DNA of 64,000 nt, from contig NZ_JCKI01000002.1 in NCBI RefSeq assembly GCF_000708265.2, positions 372,001 through 436,000 on the forward strand, in the 5' to 3' direction. The DNA comes from Pedobacter sp. R20-19 (lineage in GTDB: Bacteria; Bacteroidota; Bacteroidia; Sphingobacteriales; Sphingobacteriaceae). Shown piece after piece: positions 11,967-20,464 of the stretch. Position 1 is the stretch's first letter; each line of letters begins with the position of its first letter. Both the position numbers and the translations under genes were made by a program. Under the pieces are notes generated by a model, which saw only the letters and a list, made by a program, of their open reading frames with translations, had not been told where the DNA came from and searched no databases.

Positions 11967-12374
11967 ATGTCAATTAACGAAAATAAAGGATCACAAGATA
12001 AAATACATAGCACTACAGAAAATCCGGAAATCAATAAAGAGAATTTATCTTTTGATGAAAATAAGCAAAGTTATGAATTAGATGTAAAAGGTGATGATGA
12101 GGATTATGATCACCCGATGGGATATGAAACCGTTGCTGCAGGTGCCAAAGATGATGATTCTACTTATGACGAAGCCAATCCATATGTAGGTGATGAATAT
12201 GCTAGTAATGAAGACATTGCTGAAGATAATTTGGATGAATTAGGTATGCATGTAGACAATGGTGAAAGTGTAAAATTGAATACTGAAGATGAAATTTTAG
12301 CACGTACACCTGAAGACGACCGTGATGATTTGGATGAAGAGGGTTATCCGATTAATGATGCACCAGAAAAATAG
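11967..12374 (+). CDS. Acidic hypothetical protein
   Basis: 135 residues, very rich in Asp, Glu and Asn, with no hydrophobic core; probably disordered. Preceded by an AGGAGA ribosome site 10 bp before the ATG. Segments such as DEANPYVGDEY and EEGYPINDAPEK are not ones I can place in a family. Codon usage and the RBS make it a likely real gene. Function unknown. A hairpin terminator follows. Confidence 0.75.
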   Translation: MSINENKGSQDKIHSTTENPEINKENLSFDENKQSYELDVKGDDEDYDHPMGYETVAAGAKDDDSTYDEANPYVGDEYASNEDIAEDNLDELGMHVDNGESVKLNTEDEILARTPEDDRDDLDEEGYPINDAPEK

Positions 12375-12410
12375 TCAGACTACAGTTGTTTTCTAAAAAA
12401 TATAATTGCT

Positions 12411-12451
12411 AAAAGCAGGGTTTACATTGAAGTGTATAATTCTGCTTTTTG
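12411..12451. terminator. Terminator between convergent genes
   Basis: AAAAGCAG (12411-12418) pairs with CTGCTTTT (12442-12449), and a fifth T follows. The loop is long (23 nt), so it is a moderate candidate serving both strands. Confidence 0.55.
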
Positions 12452-12455
12452 CTTA

Positions 12456-12959
12456 CTATACCTTTACTAATTTTTCAATTTCTGTTTTCCAGGTAGCCCT
12501 ACTGTTTACCACGAATTTTTCAACTTCACCATTGCTTAAAATAATCTTTAGGCCATTTGGAACAATGCCCATGGTTTTATAAAGGCCTAATTCTTTAATT
12601 TCATTTAGGTAAATGCTAAAGGAATGGTTCTGAATGTTGAATCCATGAGATTTGAATTCTACTCTATCACTAAGCAAATATAATTTTCCACCTACTGCTT
12701 CTGCATTTTTGAAATGGTTGGCAGCACCAGAATAAATAATTCCATCCTGATCGTTTTTTGTAAGTGCAGTTTGTTCCTTCACTTTCTTCGAATTCACAAA
12801 TAAATACATCAATAAGCCAAAAACGAGACCTGCAATAGGAGCGGCAATTACAGCATAGGCAATGCCAACAATAAATGTTTCAATAATTCCAAAAAGAAAT
12901 GTGAAGGATAAAGCAGCTATCGAGACGTTTTTTAGATTTGCTTTTTGGTCGGCATTCAT
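12456..12959 (-). CDS. Membrane protein with GRAM/PH-like domain
   Basis: 167 residues. Two hydrophobic helices near the N-terminus (about residues 12-30 and 35-53) precede a soluble GRAM-like domain: GAANHFKNAEAVGGKLYLLSD, then RVEFKSHGFNIQ, then the IYLNEIKELGLYKT strand and IVPNGLKIILSNG. GRAM domains bind membranes or proteins. It lies 3 bp downstream of dnaX on the same strand, so it is probably co-transcribed, although a functional link is not obvious. Confidence 0.75.
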   Translation of the reverse strand: MNADQKANLKNVSIAALSFTFLFGIIETFIVGIAYAVIAAPIAGLVFGLLMYLFVNSKKVKEQTALTKNDQDGIIYSGAANHFKNAEAVGGKLYLLSDRVEFKSHGFNIQNHSFSIYLNEIKELGLYKTMGIVPNGLKIILSNGEVEKFVVNSRATWKTEIEKLVKV

Positions 12960-12962
12960 GTT

Positions 12963-14753
12963 CTACGGATTAATATCTAAATTAAACCTCTTGCGCAATT
13001 CGTCTAGTTTGGGATTTTTGTTTACCAGATAATCGTACTTTTCACGATTGCCGTACAATCTGTTTTCAATTTTCCGTTCCACCTGTTTAAAGGTAATATC
13101 GACGGCAAAATTTTGCAACTGATTTCTGAGGAAGTTCATCAGTTCGACCGATTCCTGAACCACAAATTGTTCCTGTGTTTTGCTTTCCACTGAAATCTCA
13201 ATCAATACCGGACTAAGGAGTTTTGGAGCAAAATTATTCAGGATGGTAAAGAGGTTGATCTTATCTGTACTTTTTAAAATTTGAATGTACTGATTCCATA
13301 CTTCCAGTAATCGATCATAAGTGAAAGGTTCGCGGGCCTCACCGGTAGCTTTTTTAGGCCCATTATCTTCCTCTCCGTTAGCAAGTCGCTCCAGGTCATT
13401 TAATGAGGGGATTAAAGTACCTACATTTTTTTTAGGAATGTTAATGCTGATCGATGTTGCTGAAGAAGGGGAAATGGTTTTTGGTTTCTCTTCTACAGGT
13501 GGCAAAGAGGGGGGGGCAACTTTTGGTGGCAGGATTTCGCTTTCAGCTTTAATCTTTTCACTTTCAGCTTTTTCAGCTACGACATCAGTTTTTTTTTTAT
13601 CCTGATCTTGGTCAGTTGCTGTATTATTAGGGCTTAAAGGCTGTTGGGCTAAATTGACGACCGATCGGACATGACACATTTTGATGAGTGCCAATTCTAC
13701 CTGTAAACGCTGGTTTTTAGAGTTTTTATAATTTAGGTCGCAAGTGTTAGCCAAATTTAAGGCTGTCAATAGAAATGATAATTCCGTCTGCCTGCATTGG
13801 TCTAAATATTTTTGTTTAATATTTTCACTAACTTCTAACAATTTGATAGTTGCAGCATCTTTACCCACCAGTAAATTTCGGAAATGGGTAGCTAAACCAT
13901 TAATGAAGTTATTGCCATCGAAACCATTATTTAAAATTTCATCAAACAGGAGTAAGGTTTGGCTTACTTCAGCATTTGTTAAATAGGAGGTAAGCTTAAA
14001 GAAATAGTCGTAATCTAGGATATTAAGATTATCAATTACTGCTTTGTAAGTGATGTTTTTATTTGCATAACTTGCAATCTGATCAAACATTGAAAGTGCA
14101 TCACGCAGCCCTCCATCTGCTTTTTGAGCAATGATGTGCAGTCCATCGGATTCAAATGCAATATTTTCTCGCTGCGCTATAGTAGCCAGATGGTTAGAAA
14201 TATCTTCTACCTGAATGCGATTGAAATCGAAAATCTGACAACGGGACAGGATGGTTGGCAGAATTTTATGCTTCTCTGTGGTAGCCAAAATAAAAATGGC
14301 ATAAGAAGGTGGTTCTTCCAATGTTTTCAAAAAGGCATTAAATGCACTTTGCGATAACATGTGAACCTCATCAATAATGTAAATTTTATATCTGCCAGCT
14401 TGTGGTGGAATCCGGACCTGTTCAATTAAACTACGGATATCATCAACAGAATTATTAGATGCTGCATCTAACTCATGAACATTAAAAGAATGTCCGTTTT
14501 GAAAAGATAAGCAGTTATCACATTGTCCGCAGGCTTCCATCTCCGCTGTAGGATTCGTACAGTTAATGGTTTTTGCAAGAATCCGGGCACAGGTGGTTTT
14601 TCCTACACCACGCGGACCGCAGAATAAAAATGCCTGAGCAAGTTGATTATTTTTAATGGCGTTTTTTAAAGTACCTGTAATATGCTGTTGCCCAACAACG
14701 GTTTCAAACGTGGCCGGACGATATTTACGGGCAGAAACAATAAAATTTTCCAT
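12963..14753 (-). CDS. dnaX: DNA polymerase III subunits gamma and tau
   Basis: 596 residues from the ATG at 14753 (a GTG two codons earlier is possible). It is the clamp-loader ATPase of the replisome. Seen: RKYRPATFETVVGQQHI, Walker A GPRGVGKTTCARILA, a zinc module ACGQCDNC, Walker B IYIIDEVHML, and SRC sensor LSRCQIFDF. Domains I-III end near residue 370, then comes a low-complexity linker (KKK, PPSLPPVEEKPK) and a C-terminal tau region binding other replisome subunits. The linker contains a run of ten A (13589-13598 on the plus strand) encoding KKK; adding or losing one A brings a stop within five codons, which would give a gamma-sized product. Confidence 0.96.
   Translation of the reverse strand: MENFIVSARKYRPATFETVVGQQHITGTLKNAIKNNQLAQAFLFCGPRGVGKTTCARILAKTINCTNPTAEMEACGQCDNCLSFQNGHSFNVHELDAASNNSVDDIRSLIEQVRIPPQAGRYKIYIIDEVHMLSQSAFNAFLKTLEEPPSYAIFILATTEKHKILPTILSRCQIFDFNRIQVEDISNHLATIAQRENIAFESDGLHIIAQKADGGLRDALSMFDQIASYANKNITYKAVIDNLNILDYDYFFKLTSYLTNAEVSQTLLLFDEILNNGFDGNNFINGLATHFRNLLVGKDAATIKLLEVSENIKQKYLDQCRQTELSFLLTALNLANTCDLNYKNSKNQRLQVELALIKMCHVRSVVNLAQQPLSPNNTATDQDQDKKKTDVVAEKAESEKIKAESEILPPKVAPPSLPPVEEKPKTISPSSATSISINIPKKNVGTLIPSLNDLERLANGEEDNGPKKATGEAREPFTYDRLLEVWNQYIQILKSTDKINLFTILNNFAPKLLSPVLIEISVESKTQEQFVVQESVELMNFLRNQLQNFAVDITFKQVERKIENRLYGNREKYDYLVNKNPKLDELRKRFNLDINP
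13589..13598 (-). promoter_or_regulatory. A10 slippery run in dnaX (candidate transcriptional slippage site)
   Basis: Ten consecutive A in the sense strand at codons 386-389 (AAA AAA AAA ACT). One extra A leads to AAC TGA; one A fewer leads to CTG ATG TCG TAG. Both stops fall right after the clamp-loader core. Thermus thermophilus dnaX is known to make gamma by slippage at an A9 run; whether it happens here is inference. Confidence 0.55.
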
Positions 14754-14916
14754 CGGCACGAAAATAGGAAATTTTTGGATGTTGTTGGGTTGAAAAATTT
14801 AAATGTTGAAAAGTAAGGTCTTAGTTAGTGGAAAGCTATTGAATTAAAGAAGTTTAGTTTGGTTGTAAACACCAAACTCAGAAAATGAGTTTTAATACTC
14901 AATACTTCACACTATA
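14754..14916. repeat. dnaX upstream spacer with weak heptad words
   Basis: 163 bp between the AraC-type gene and dnaX on the minus strand; it should contain the dnaX promoter, which I could not locate. GTTTGG and CCAAAC near 14855-14876 form a short hairpin. AATACTC, AATACTT and CACACTA next to the AraC stop at 14917-14919 are a weak version of the 7-bp ACT words seen at other stop codons. Confidence 0.35.
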
Positions 14917-15789
14917 CTACTTAATAATTGATTTCAATTCATTCCGATACTCAGATGCGCTTTTTCCCGTAAACTCATGAAAGATTTTGTTAAAGTGACT
15001 GAAATTGTTAAATCCACTTTCATAAGAAATGGCTGTAATGCCCATATGTTTTTCAGATAAAAGTTTGGAAGCATGAACCACCCTGTATTCATTTACGAAA
15101 CGGGTAAAAGTTTTTTTGGTGATTTTTTTAAAATACCGGCAAAAAGAAGGAACCGTCATGGCCGACATTTCAGCAACATCTTCCAGGCTAATTTGTTCCT
15201 GAAAATGATCTTTTACATAATTAAAAATCATGTTTATCCGGTCATTATCCTGAATTTGTGTTTCTATAGAAAAGCCTGAAGCATTCAGAATTTTAAAATC
15301 TTTAGTTGCTTCCAGTGCTTTTAGTACACCAAGCAATGTTAGTAGTTTATTAAAGGGTTGTTGGAGCTCCATATCCTCTATGAGTTTACCTACTTCTTTT
15401 TTGGTTTGCTCGCCAAAGGCAATACCACCTTTAGCCTTATCAAACAATTCACCAATCCATTTGGCTTCTTGCAGGGTCATAAAACCACTGCCCAGAAAAT
15501 CTGGTTTCATTTGGATTACGGTTTCGTTTTTGTTTCCGGTGTGGGTATCTGTAAATCCACAATGAGGTAAATTGCTTCCTATTAATATAAGGTCGCCTTC
15601 TGTATAATAAGAAACATGGCTCCCGATTTGCCTTTTACCCGCTCCACCATTTACAAAAACCATTTCTATTTCCGGATGATAATGCCATAAGTGGGCCTTA
15701 TTATTCTCGTTTTCCACGTATTTAGAATAATAAAAAGAACTCCCGAAGGAAGGTTCTACAACTTCAAAGCTTGGTTTTAAAGTTTTCAT
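14917..15789 (-). CDS. AraC-family transcriptional regulator
   Basis: 290 residues. The N-terminal half is a cupin-like sensor (HYHPEIEMVFVNGGAGKRQIGSH, then GDLILIGSNLPH). The C-terminal ~100 residues hold two helix-turn-helix units: ISLEDVAEMSAMTVPSFCRYFKK and ITAISYESGFNNFSHFNKIF, ending in the family's GKSASEYRNE. It should bind DNA and respond to a small ligand, possibly a sugar. It stands alone on the minus strand with no obvious neighbouring target operon, so its regulon is unknown. Confidence 0.93.
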   Translation of the reverse strand: MKTLKPSFEVVEPSFGSSFYYSKYVENENNKAHLWHYHPEIEMVFVNGGAGKRQIGSHVSYYTEGDLILIGSNLPHCGFTDTHTGNKNETVIQMKPDFLGSGFMTLQEAKWIGELFDKAKGGIAFGEQTKKEVGKLIEDMELQQPFNKLLTLLGVLKALEATKDFKILNASGFSIETQIQDNDRINMIFNYVKDHFQEQISLEDVAEMSAMTVPSFCRYFKKITKKTFTRFVNEYRVVHASKLLSEKHMGITAISYESGFNNFSHFNKIFHEFTGKSASEYRNELKSIIK

Positions 15790-15965
15790 GATTTATTATA
15801 AACAAAAATAACAATAAAATGTGCTGTATTGATCTTTCTGTGATAAAAATTTATGGTTGAGGTTAATTTTGCATAGATATTGGAAAATATGGTTTCTTTT
15901 CTGCTTTTAAAAGCGTAGTAATTTAGCAGTATAAATTAATTGTTAACGCTTAAAGCTATTTAATT

Positions 15966-16559
15966 ATGAAAAAGTTCTTACAAATCGGGTTAATTGCAGT
16001 GTTGTTTTTAACCGCTAATGGTGTTTATGCAAAAGATGGTGATTTCACTTTAAAGGTTAAAGATGATAAGGAAAAATCACTTCGCTTTTCTTTTGAAGGG
16101 AATGAAAATGTTACCCTTTCTATTATTGGAAACAATAATGAAATCCTGTTTCAGGAAAATATTCAGGCAAAAACAGCTACCAGCAAACTTTATGACTTAA
16201 ATGCATTACCTGATGGGAAATATATTGTTAAAATAGAATCAGATACTAAATTAGCTAATTATAAAGTTGGAATATATAATGGTAAGGCAACGGTTTCTGA
16301 GCCGGTATTTTCTGACTTGTTTCATCCATTAATTAAAAAAGATGGAGACTTTATCATTCTTAAAGTGGAGAACGAAGAAGGTAATCCTATTGAAGTTCAG
16401 GTGATGAACGAATATAACGACAATGTTTATACAGAGGTTTTTAAAAACAAATCTGTATTACAACGGAAGTTTAATATCAGCAAAACAGATTCTGAGTCAC
16501 TTACCTTTGTAATTAATGTAAAAGGTAAACAGTTCTCTAAAACGATAGAATTATATTAA
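15966..16559 (+). CDS. Exported hypothetical protein, two beta-sandwich repeats
   Basis: 197 residues with a clear Sec signal peptide (MKKFLQIGLIAVLFLTANGVYA|K). The mature part seems to contain two related ~85-residue halves: FEGNENVTLSIIGNNNEILFQE and LKVENEEGNPIEVQVMNEYNDNV both look like the secretion-tail type of Ig-like fold (extended strand, N/D turn, strand). No enzyme residues are evident. Probably periplasmic or surface-exposed; function unknown. A terminator follows. Confidence 0.75.
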   Translation: MKKFLQIGLIAVLFLTANGVYAKDGDFTLKVKDDKEKSLRFSFEGNENVTLSIIGNNNEILFQENIQAKTATSKLYDLNALPDGKYIVKIESDTKLANYKVGIYNGKATVSEPVFSDLFHPLIKKDGDFIILKVENEEGNPIEVQVMNEYNDNVYTEVFKNKSVLQRKFNISKTDSESLTFVINVKGKQFSKTIELY

Positions 16560-16580
16560 GGTTAAATATTGCTAATTGAT

Positions 16581-16612
16581 AAAGAGATTGCCGTTTGGTG
16601 ATCTCTTTTTTT
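16581..16612 (+). terminator. Terminator after the exported hypothetical
   Basis: AAAGAGAT (16581-16588) and ATCTCTTT (16601-16608) with a 12-nt loop, followed by more T. Confidence 0.8.
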
Positions 16613-16713
16613 ATTTATATTGAAATTGATGTTTTGTTACCAAGTAAGGTGTGTTAGGTATTTATGCCTGGTATTATTATTTAGGATTTTTAATATGCCT
16701 TACATTCTTTGCT

Positions 16714-16810
16714 CTTTAGCCTTTTAACTTTCTGCTTTATCCTTTTGGCTTTTGGCTTTTGGCTTTTAGCTTTCTGCTTTAGCTTTCCTTTTTCTACTTT
16801 AGTCTTTTTA
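16714..16810 (+). repeat. Heptad array CTTTnnn upstream of rpsF
   Basis: Fourteen consecutive words starting with CTTT or TTTT, each 7 bp long except one of 6: CTTTAGC, CTTTTAA, CTTTCTG, CTTTATC, three CTTTTGG, CTTTTAG, CTTTCTG and so on. It ends 9 bp before the rpsF -33 box. The reverse strand reads nnnAAAG, the same class as the array after purH. Confidence 0.85.
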
Positions 16811-16818
16811 ATTAAAGC

Positions 16819-16849
16819 TTTGATTTTAAGAAATATATTGTTACTTTTG
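16819..16849 (+). promoter_or_regulatory. rpsF operon promoter
   Basis: TTTG at 16819-16822 and TACTTTTG at 16842-16849, 19 bp apart, match the Bacteroidota primary-sigma consensus (TTTG, then TAnnTTTG). The start point would be near 16855, giving a leader of about 45 nt. Confidence 0.85.
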
Positions 16850-16901
16850 CATCCCCGTAATATATCTCGGGATTAAAAAATTAAAAACATAATTTATAAC
16901 A

Positions 16902-17258
16902 ATGAATCAGTACGAAACTGTTATCGTTCTAACCCCATTGTTATCTGAAGAGGCTGCAAAAGAGGCATTAGCTAAATTTAAAGCAGTTCTTACTGATAAC
17001 GGTGCCGAAATTATCCAAGAGGATAATTGGGGTTTGAGAAAATTAGCGTATCCAATTGAGAAAAAATCAAACGGATTCTTCAACTTAACTGAATACAAAG
17101 CTTCAGGTGATTTGATCGCAAAATTAGAGCTTCAATTAAAACGCGATGAGCGTGTGTTACGTTTCTTAACAATCCGTTTAGACAAACACGCTGTTGCTTA
17201 CAATGAGAAAAAGCGTAGTGGTGCTTTTAACAAAAAAACTAAGGAGGTTGCAGCGTAA
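16902..17258 (+). CDS. rpsF: 30S ribosomal protein S6
   Basis: 118 residues, normal length. N-terminal [17 protein letters not shown] and the [20 protein letters not shown] and [15 protein letters not shown] blocks are typical of bacterial S6, which binds S18 on the 30S platform. It is the first gene of rpsF-rpsR-rplI. Its stop overlaps the rpsR start (TAATG), indicating coupled translation. No ssb lies between rpsF and rpsR, unlike in many Firmicutes and Proteobacteria. Confidence 0.98.
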   Translation: MNQYETVIVLTPLLSEEAAKEALAKFKAVLTDNGAEIIQEDNWGLRKLAYPIEKKSNGFFNLTEYKASGDLIAKLELQLKRDERVLRFLTIRLDKHAVAYNEKKRSGAFNKKTKEVAA

Positions 17259-17521
17259 TGGCAAGAGAACAAATTCAATACGTAACAGCCCCTAAAGTAG
17301 AGGATAACCGTAAAAAATATTGCCGTTTCAAGAAAAACGGAATTAAATACATCGATTACAAGGATGCAAACTTCTTGTTGAAATTTATTAACGATCAAGG
17401 TAAATTATTACCACGCCGTTTAACTGGTACTTCGTTAAAATTCCAACGTAAAGTGGCTCAGGCAGTTAAACGTGCCCGTCACATCGGTTTGTTACCTTTC
17501 GTTGCAGATCAATTAAAATAG
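17258..17521 (+). CDS. rpsR: 30S ribosomal protein S18
   Basis: 87 residues. Typical S18 core: [21 protein letters not shown], then [29 protein letters not shown] with the conserved PRR-TG and KRAR basic segments that contact 16S rRNA and S6. Starts on the overlapped TAATG of rpsF. An AGGAGG-like site before rplI lies at its stop. Confidence 0.98.
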   Translation: MAREQIQYVTAPKVEDNRKKYCRFKKNGIKYIDYKDANFLLKFINDQGKLLPRRLTGTSLKFQRKVAQAVKRARHIGLLPFVADQLK

Positions 17522-17534
17522 GAGGCTCAGAGAT

Positions 17535-17978
17535 ATGGAAATTATTTTAAAACAAGATATTAAAGGCCTTGGTGAGAAAGATGATGTAGTTACAGTAAAA
17601 CCAGGTTATGGTCGTAACTATTTAATCCCTCAAGGATTTGGAGCATTGGCTACCGTTTCTGCTAAAAAAGTTTTAGCTGAGAACTTAAAGCAAGCTGCAT
17701 TTAAACAAGATAAAATTAAGAAAGATGCTGAAGGTATCGCTGAGCGTTTAACATCTGTTAAACTTTCTATCGGTGCTAAAGCTGGCGAAAGCGGAAAAAT
17801 CTTCGGAGCGGTTAATACGATCCAGATTGCTGAAGCATTAAAATCTCAAGGTTTTGATGTAGACCGTCGTCGTATTACTTTCGAAACTGAACCAAAATTT
17901 GTTGGCGAGTATGTTGCTAACTTAAACTTACATAAAGAAGTTAAAGTTCAGGTTCCTTTTGAAGTAATTGCTGAATAA
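17535..17978 (+). CDS. rplI: 50S ribosomal protein L9
   Basis: 147 residues. N-terminal MEIILKQDIKGLGEKDDVVTVKPGYGRNYLIPQGFGALAT is the classic L9 23S-binding domain, followed by a long connecting helix (KKVLAENLKQAAFKQDKIKKDAEG) and the C-terminal domain with SGKIFGAVNTIQIAEAL. Preceded by a GGAGG ribosome site. Last gene of the operon; a strong terminator follows. Confidence 0.98.
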   Translation: MEIILKQDIKGLGEKDDVVTVKPGYGRNYLIPQGFGALATVSAKKVLAENLKQAAFKQDKIKKDAEGIAERLTSVKLSIGAKAGESGKIFGAVNTIQIAEALKSQGFDVDRRRITFETEPKFVGEYVANLNLHKEVKVQVPFEVIAE

Positions 17979-18000
17979 GCATTTTCTTTATAGAAATTAT

Positions 18001-18039
18001 AAAAATGCCTTTTGATGCAAATCAAAAGGCATTTTTTTT
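18001..18039 (+). terminator. Terminator of the rpsF-rpsR-rplI operon
   Basis: AAATGCCTTTTGAT and ATCAAAAGGCATTT form a perfect 14-bp stem with a 4-nt loop (GCAA) and an eight-T tail. Confidence 0.93.
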
Positions 18040-18080
18040 ATATTAGAATATTAAAAAACTATAAAACTATTATTTGGTTG

Positions 18081-18123
18081 CACCTAACCACCTAACCACC
18101 TAACCACCTAACCACCTAACCAC
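18081..18123. repeat. Octad tandem repeat (CACCTAAC)x5
   Basis: Five exact copies of CACCTAAC plus CAC, ending 3 bp from the SDR stop codon (18127-18129). Read in the SDR gene's direction it is GTTAGGTG repeated right after the stop. A degenerate version of the same octad lies at 46694-46826. Confidence 0.95.
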
Positions 18124-18126
18124 TAT

Positions 18127-18825
18127 TTACCCTTTAGGCGTTGTTGGTCTGATTTCAATTTTACTCGGCAATGTTCTTGCTGGCATCGCTAATAAATCTA
18201 CGATCAATTTGCCCATGTCTTCTGGTTGAATTTTCCAGGCATCGCTTTCAGCATCTGGACTGTGATCGTTAAAATGAGTGGCTACAGAACCTGGCATAAT
18301 GGTACTTACCTTCACCCCGTATTTTCTAAGGTCAAGCATTACTGATTGTGTAAAGCCTGTTAAGCCAAATTTACTGGCATTGTAAGCTGAACCTCCTGCA
18401 AAGAAGTTAGTTCCGGCTAAACTTGAAATGGTAAAAATATAACCTTGGTTTTTCTTAATTTCATCAACGCTGGCCTTAATGCTATAGAATACACCAGTTA
18501 AATTGGTATCAATGATGTCGTTCCATTGTTCAATATCGATTTCGTCTATAGGAGCGAAAGCACCCACACCAGCATTGGCTATTAAAATATCTAGCTGGCC
18601 CCATTTTTCAACCACTAAATTAACAGCTCCCTGCTGCGACTGAAAATTTTTCACATCAGCCTCGATTGCTAAAACATCTCCATGAGCAACTAGCTGTGAT
18701 GCAGCCTGGTTTGCACTGTCTATTGTTCTGCTGGTAATGGCCACTTTATAGCCACTTTTTAAGAGTGATTCGGCAATTCCAAATCCAATCCCTTTACTTC
18801 CTCCTGTTATTAATGCTACTTTCAT
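18127..18825 (-). CDS. Short-chain dehydrogenase/reductase
   Basis: 232-residue classical SDR. Nucleotide-binding TGGSKGIGFG at residues 7-16, NAG at 84-86, catalytic Ser at about 134 (ISS), and Tyr148-x3-Lys152 (YNASK). It should catalyse NAD(P)H-dependent oxidation or reduction of an alcohol or carbonyl in the cytoplasm; the substrate cannot be named. The C-terminus is a little shorter than the 245-250 usual for the family. Neighbouring DUF1080 lipoprotein is on the same strand 42 bp upstream and may be co-transcribed. Confidence 0.92.
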   Translation of the reverse strand: MKVALITGGSKGIGFGIAESLLKSGYKVAITSRTIDSANQAASQLVAHGDVLAIEADVKNFQSQQGAVNLVVEKWGQLDILIANAGVGAFAPIDEIDIEQWNDIIDTNLTGVFYSIKASVDEIKKNQGYIFTISSLAGTNFFAGGSAYNASKFGLTGFTQSVMLDLRKYGVKVSTIMPGSVATHFNDHSPDAESDAWKIQPEDMGKLIVDLLAMPARTLPSKIEIRPTTPKG

Positions 18826-18867
18826 ATCTTATTAACGTAATCAGTTATAAAATGTTTATCTCAAAAT

Positions 18868-19650
18868 TTAAAGTTTTTTAATAAAGATATCTTTAAAATC
18901 AACAGGCTGGCCCTCACTTTGCAAAGCAATAAACCCGTTTTTAAGTGCCTTTCCATCAATTTTTAATTTAGGATCAAATCCATTAGTTACGCCGCCGCCA
19001 ATTTGTGGGTGGCTGTATTGTAAAACGGTATCTCCATTAATGATATGCTTAACCAAAGAATCGCCCAATACAATTAATTCTGCTGAAACCCATTGATCGC
19101 CATCATATGTTTTTGATTTTGAATCCAGGCAATGTTCAGGATATAACTTTCCCTGATAAAAAATTTCAGTTCCTGGAGAACACATATTGCCAGTAGGACG
19201 GGGCCTGCCATCGCTTAAACCACCTAGAAATTGCATTTCAATGGATATTGGCCAGTCTTGCTCTTTAGGCATCGTTTTAGGATCCTGGCTGTGAAACATT
19301 AAGCCACTGTTTCTTAAGGTATAACTCGGTGCTCCCTTTTGTAATTGACCAACAAAGCGGTATTTCAATTTTAAATGGTAACTGGAAAAGGGTGTTTTAT
19401 AGTACAGGTGGCCAAACTGGTCATTAAAATCTCCATATTGATCATAACTTACCCGTATCATCCCATCCTCAACCCTAAAAGTGTTACCATAATTTTCATT
19501 GTAATCATGATGATGGATTTTTACATTCCAATCTTTAATATCCTTCCCATTGAAGAGTGAAGTCCATTCGCTTTTTGCAGGTATGTGGTTGCGACTGGCT
19601 GAGCATCCGGCTATTATTATAAATAAGGTTAGATAGGCTAGGTTTTTCAT
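18868..19650 (-). CDS. DUF1080 (3-keto-disaccharide hydrolase-type) lipoprotein
   Basis: 260 residues from the ATG at 19650, which yields a lipoprotein signal (MKNLAYLTLFIIIAGC, Cys16). The body matches the DUF1080 concanavalin-like fold: WTSLFNGKDIKDWNVK, YGNTFRVEDGMIRV, GGLSDGRPRPTGNMC and the terminal GFIALQSEGQPVDFKDIFIKKL. Members of this family have been assigned to keto-disaccharide hydrolysis in gut Bacteroidota, but many remain untested. An in-frame upstream start at 19719 would put 23 residues ahead of the signal and is unlikely. Divergent from mtgA. Confidence 0.9.
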   Translation of the reverse strand: MKNLAYLTLFIIIAGCSASRNHIPAKSEWTSLFNGKDIKDWNVKIHHHDYNENYGNTFRVEDGMIRVSYDQYGDFNDQFGHLYYKTPFSSYHLKLKYRFVGQLQKGAPSYTLRNSGLMFHSQDPKTMPKEQDWPISIEMQFLGGLSDGRPRPTGNMCSPGTEIFYQGKLYPEHCLDSKSKTYDGDQWVSAELIVLGDSLVKHIINGDTVLQYSHPQIGGGVTNGFDPKLKIDGKALKNGFIALQSEGQPVDFKDIFIKKL

Positions 19651-19741
19651 ATCAATGATTTTAGGCAAAATACAAAAAACGTTACAGGTGTTACATCTGT
19701 TGTGTGATATAAACCACATTAATTTCTCCTACCTTTATGCC

Positions 19742-20464
19742 ATGTCCAAAAGAAGACCCTCGAAATCAAACTCAAAAAATCCGTTATCGAAGAAGATTAT
19801 TAATATCGTTAGTAAGGTTTTTCTTTATTTTCTATTTGTTTCTATTATTTGGGTAATCGCTTATCGTTTTATTAACCCGCCTTTAACACTATTAATGGCG
19901 CTTCGCAATATTGAACGGAAAGCTGATGGAAAATCATTTAAAACAGAAAAGAAATGGGTTGATTTTAAGGATATGTCTAACAATATGAAACGGGCAGCAG
20001 TATCAGCAGAAGATCAGCTATTTCTACAACATATTGGATTTGATATGAAAGCAATTGAAAAAGCTTTCGCCAGTAATGCAAAGGGCAAAAAAGTTAAAGG
20101 TGGAAGCACAATTTCACAGCAAACCGCGAAAAACGTTTTTCTATGGCCTGGAAGATCGTGGATTAGAAAGGGTTTTGAAGCTTATTTTACATTGCTTATT
20201 GAAATCTTCTGGAGCAAAGAGCGGATTTTGGAAGTGTACCTTAATGTAATTGAAATGGGAGATGGGATTTATGGTGCTGAAGCAGCTGCGCAAGAATATT
20301 ATGGCAAATCTTGTGTAAAACTAACTAAAAAACAAGCCGCGCTGATTGCCGCATGTTTCCCCAATCCAAGAAGATGGACACCAAAAAATGCAACACCATA
20401 CATCCGACATCGCCAATATTTGATTTTAAGAAATATGAACAGGTTAGGCCCGTTGGATTTTTAG
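19742..20464 (+). CDS. mtgA: Monofunctional biosynthetic peptidoglycan transglycosylase
   Basis: 240 residues from the ATG at 19742 (MSKRRPSKSN). A single membrane anchor at about residues 25-45 is followed by a GT51 domain: catalytic EDQLFLQHIGFDM, KGGSTISQQTAKNVFLWPGR and ERILEVYLNVIEMGDGIYGAEAAA. It polymerises lipid II glycan strands on the periplasmic face; there is no transpeptidase domain. Its TAG stop is the start of a heptad array in the convergent spacer. Confidence 0.95.
   Translation: MSKRRPSKSNSKNPLSKKIINIVSKVFLYFLFVSIIWVIAYRFINPPLTLLMALRNIERKADGKSFKTEKKWVDFKDMSNNMKRAAVSAEDQLFLQHIGFDMKAIEKAFASNAKGKKVKGGSTISQQTAKNVFLWPGRSWIRKGFEAYFTLLIEIFWSKERILEVYLNVIEMGDGIYGAEAAAQEYYGKSCVKLTKKQAALIAACFPNPRRWTPKNATPYIRHRQYLILRNMNRLGPLDF

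Noticed and set aside
13509..13516. C8 run in dnaX as a phase-variation switch
   Set aside because: It is a short proline-coding run in a disordered linker; the neighbouring A10 run gives a clearer frameshift logic, and phase variation of an essential gene is unlikely.
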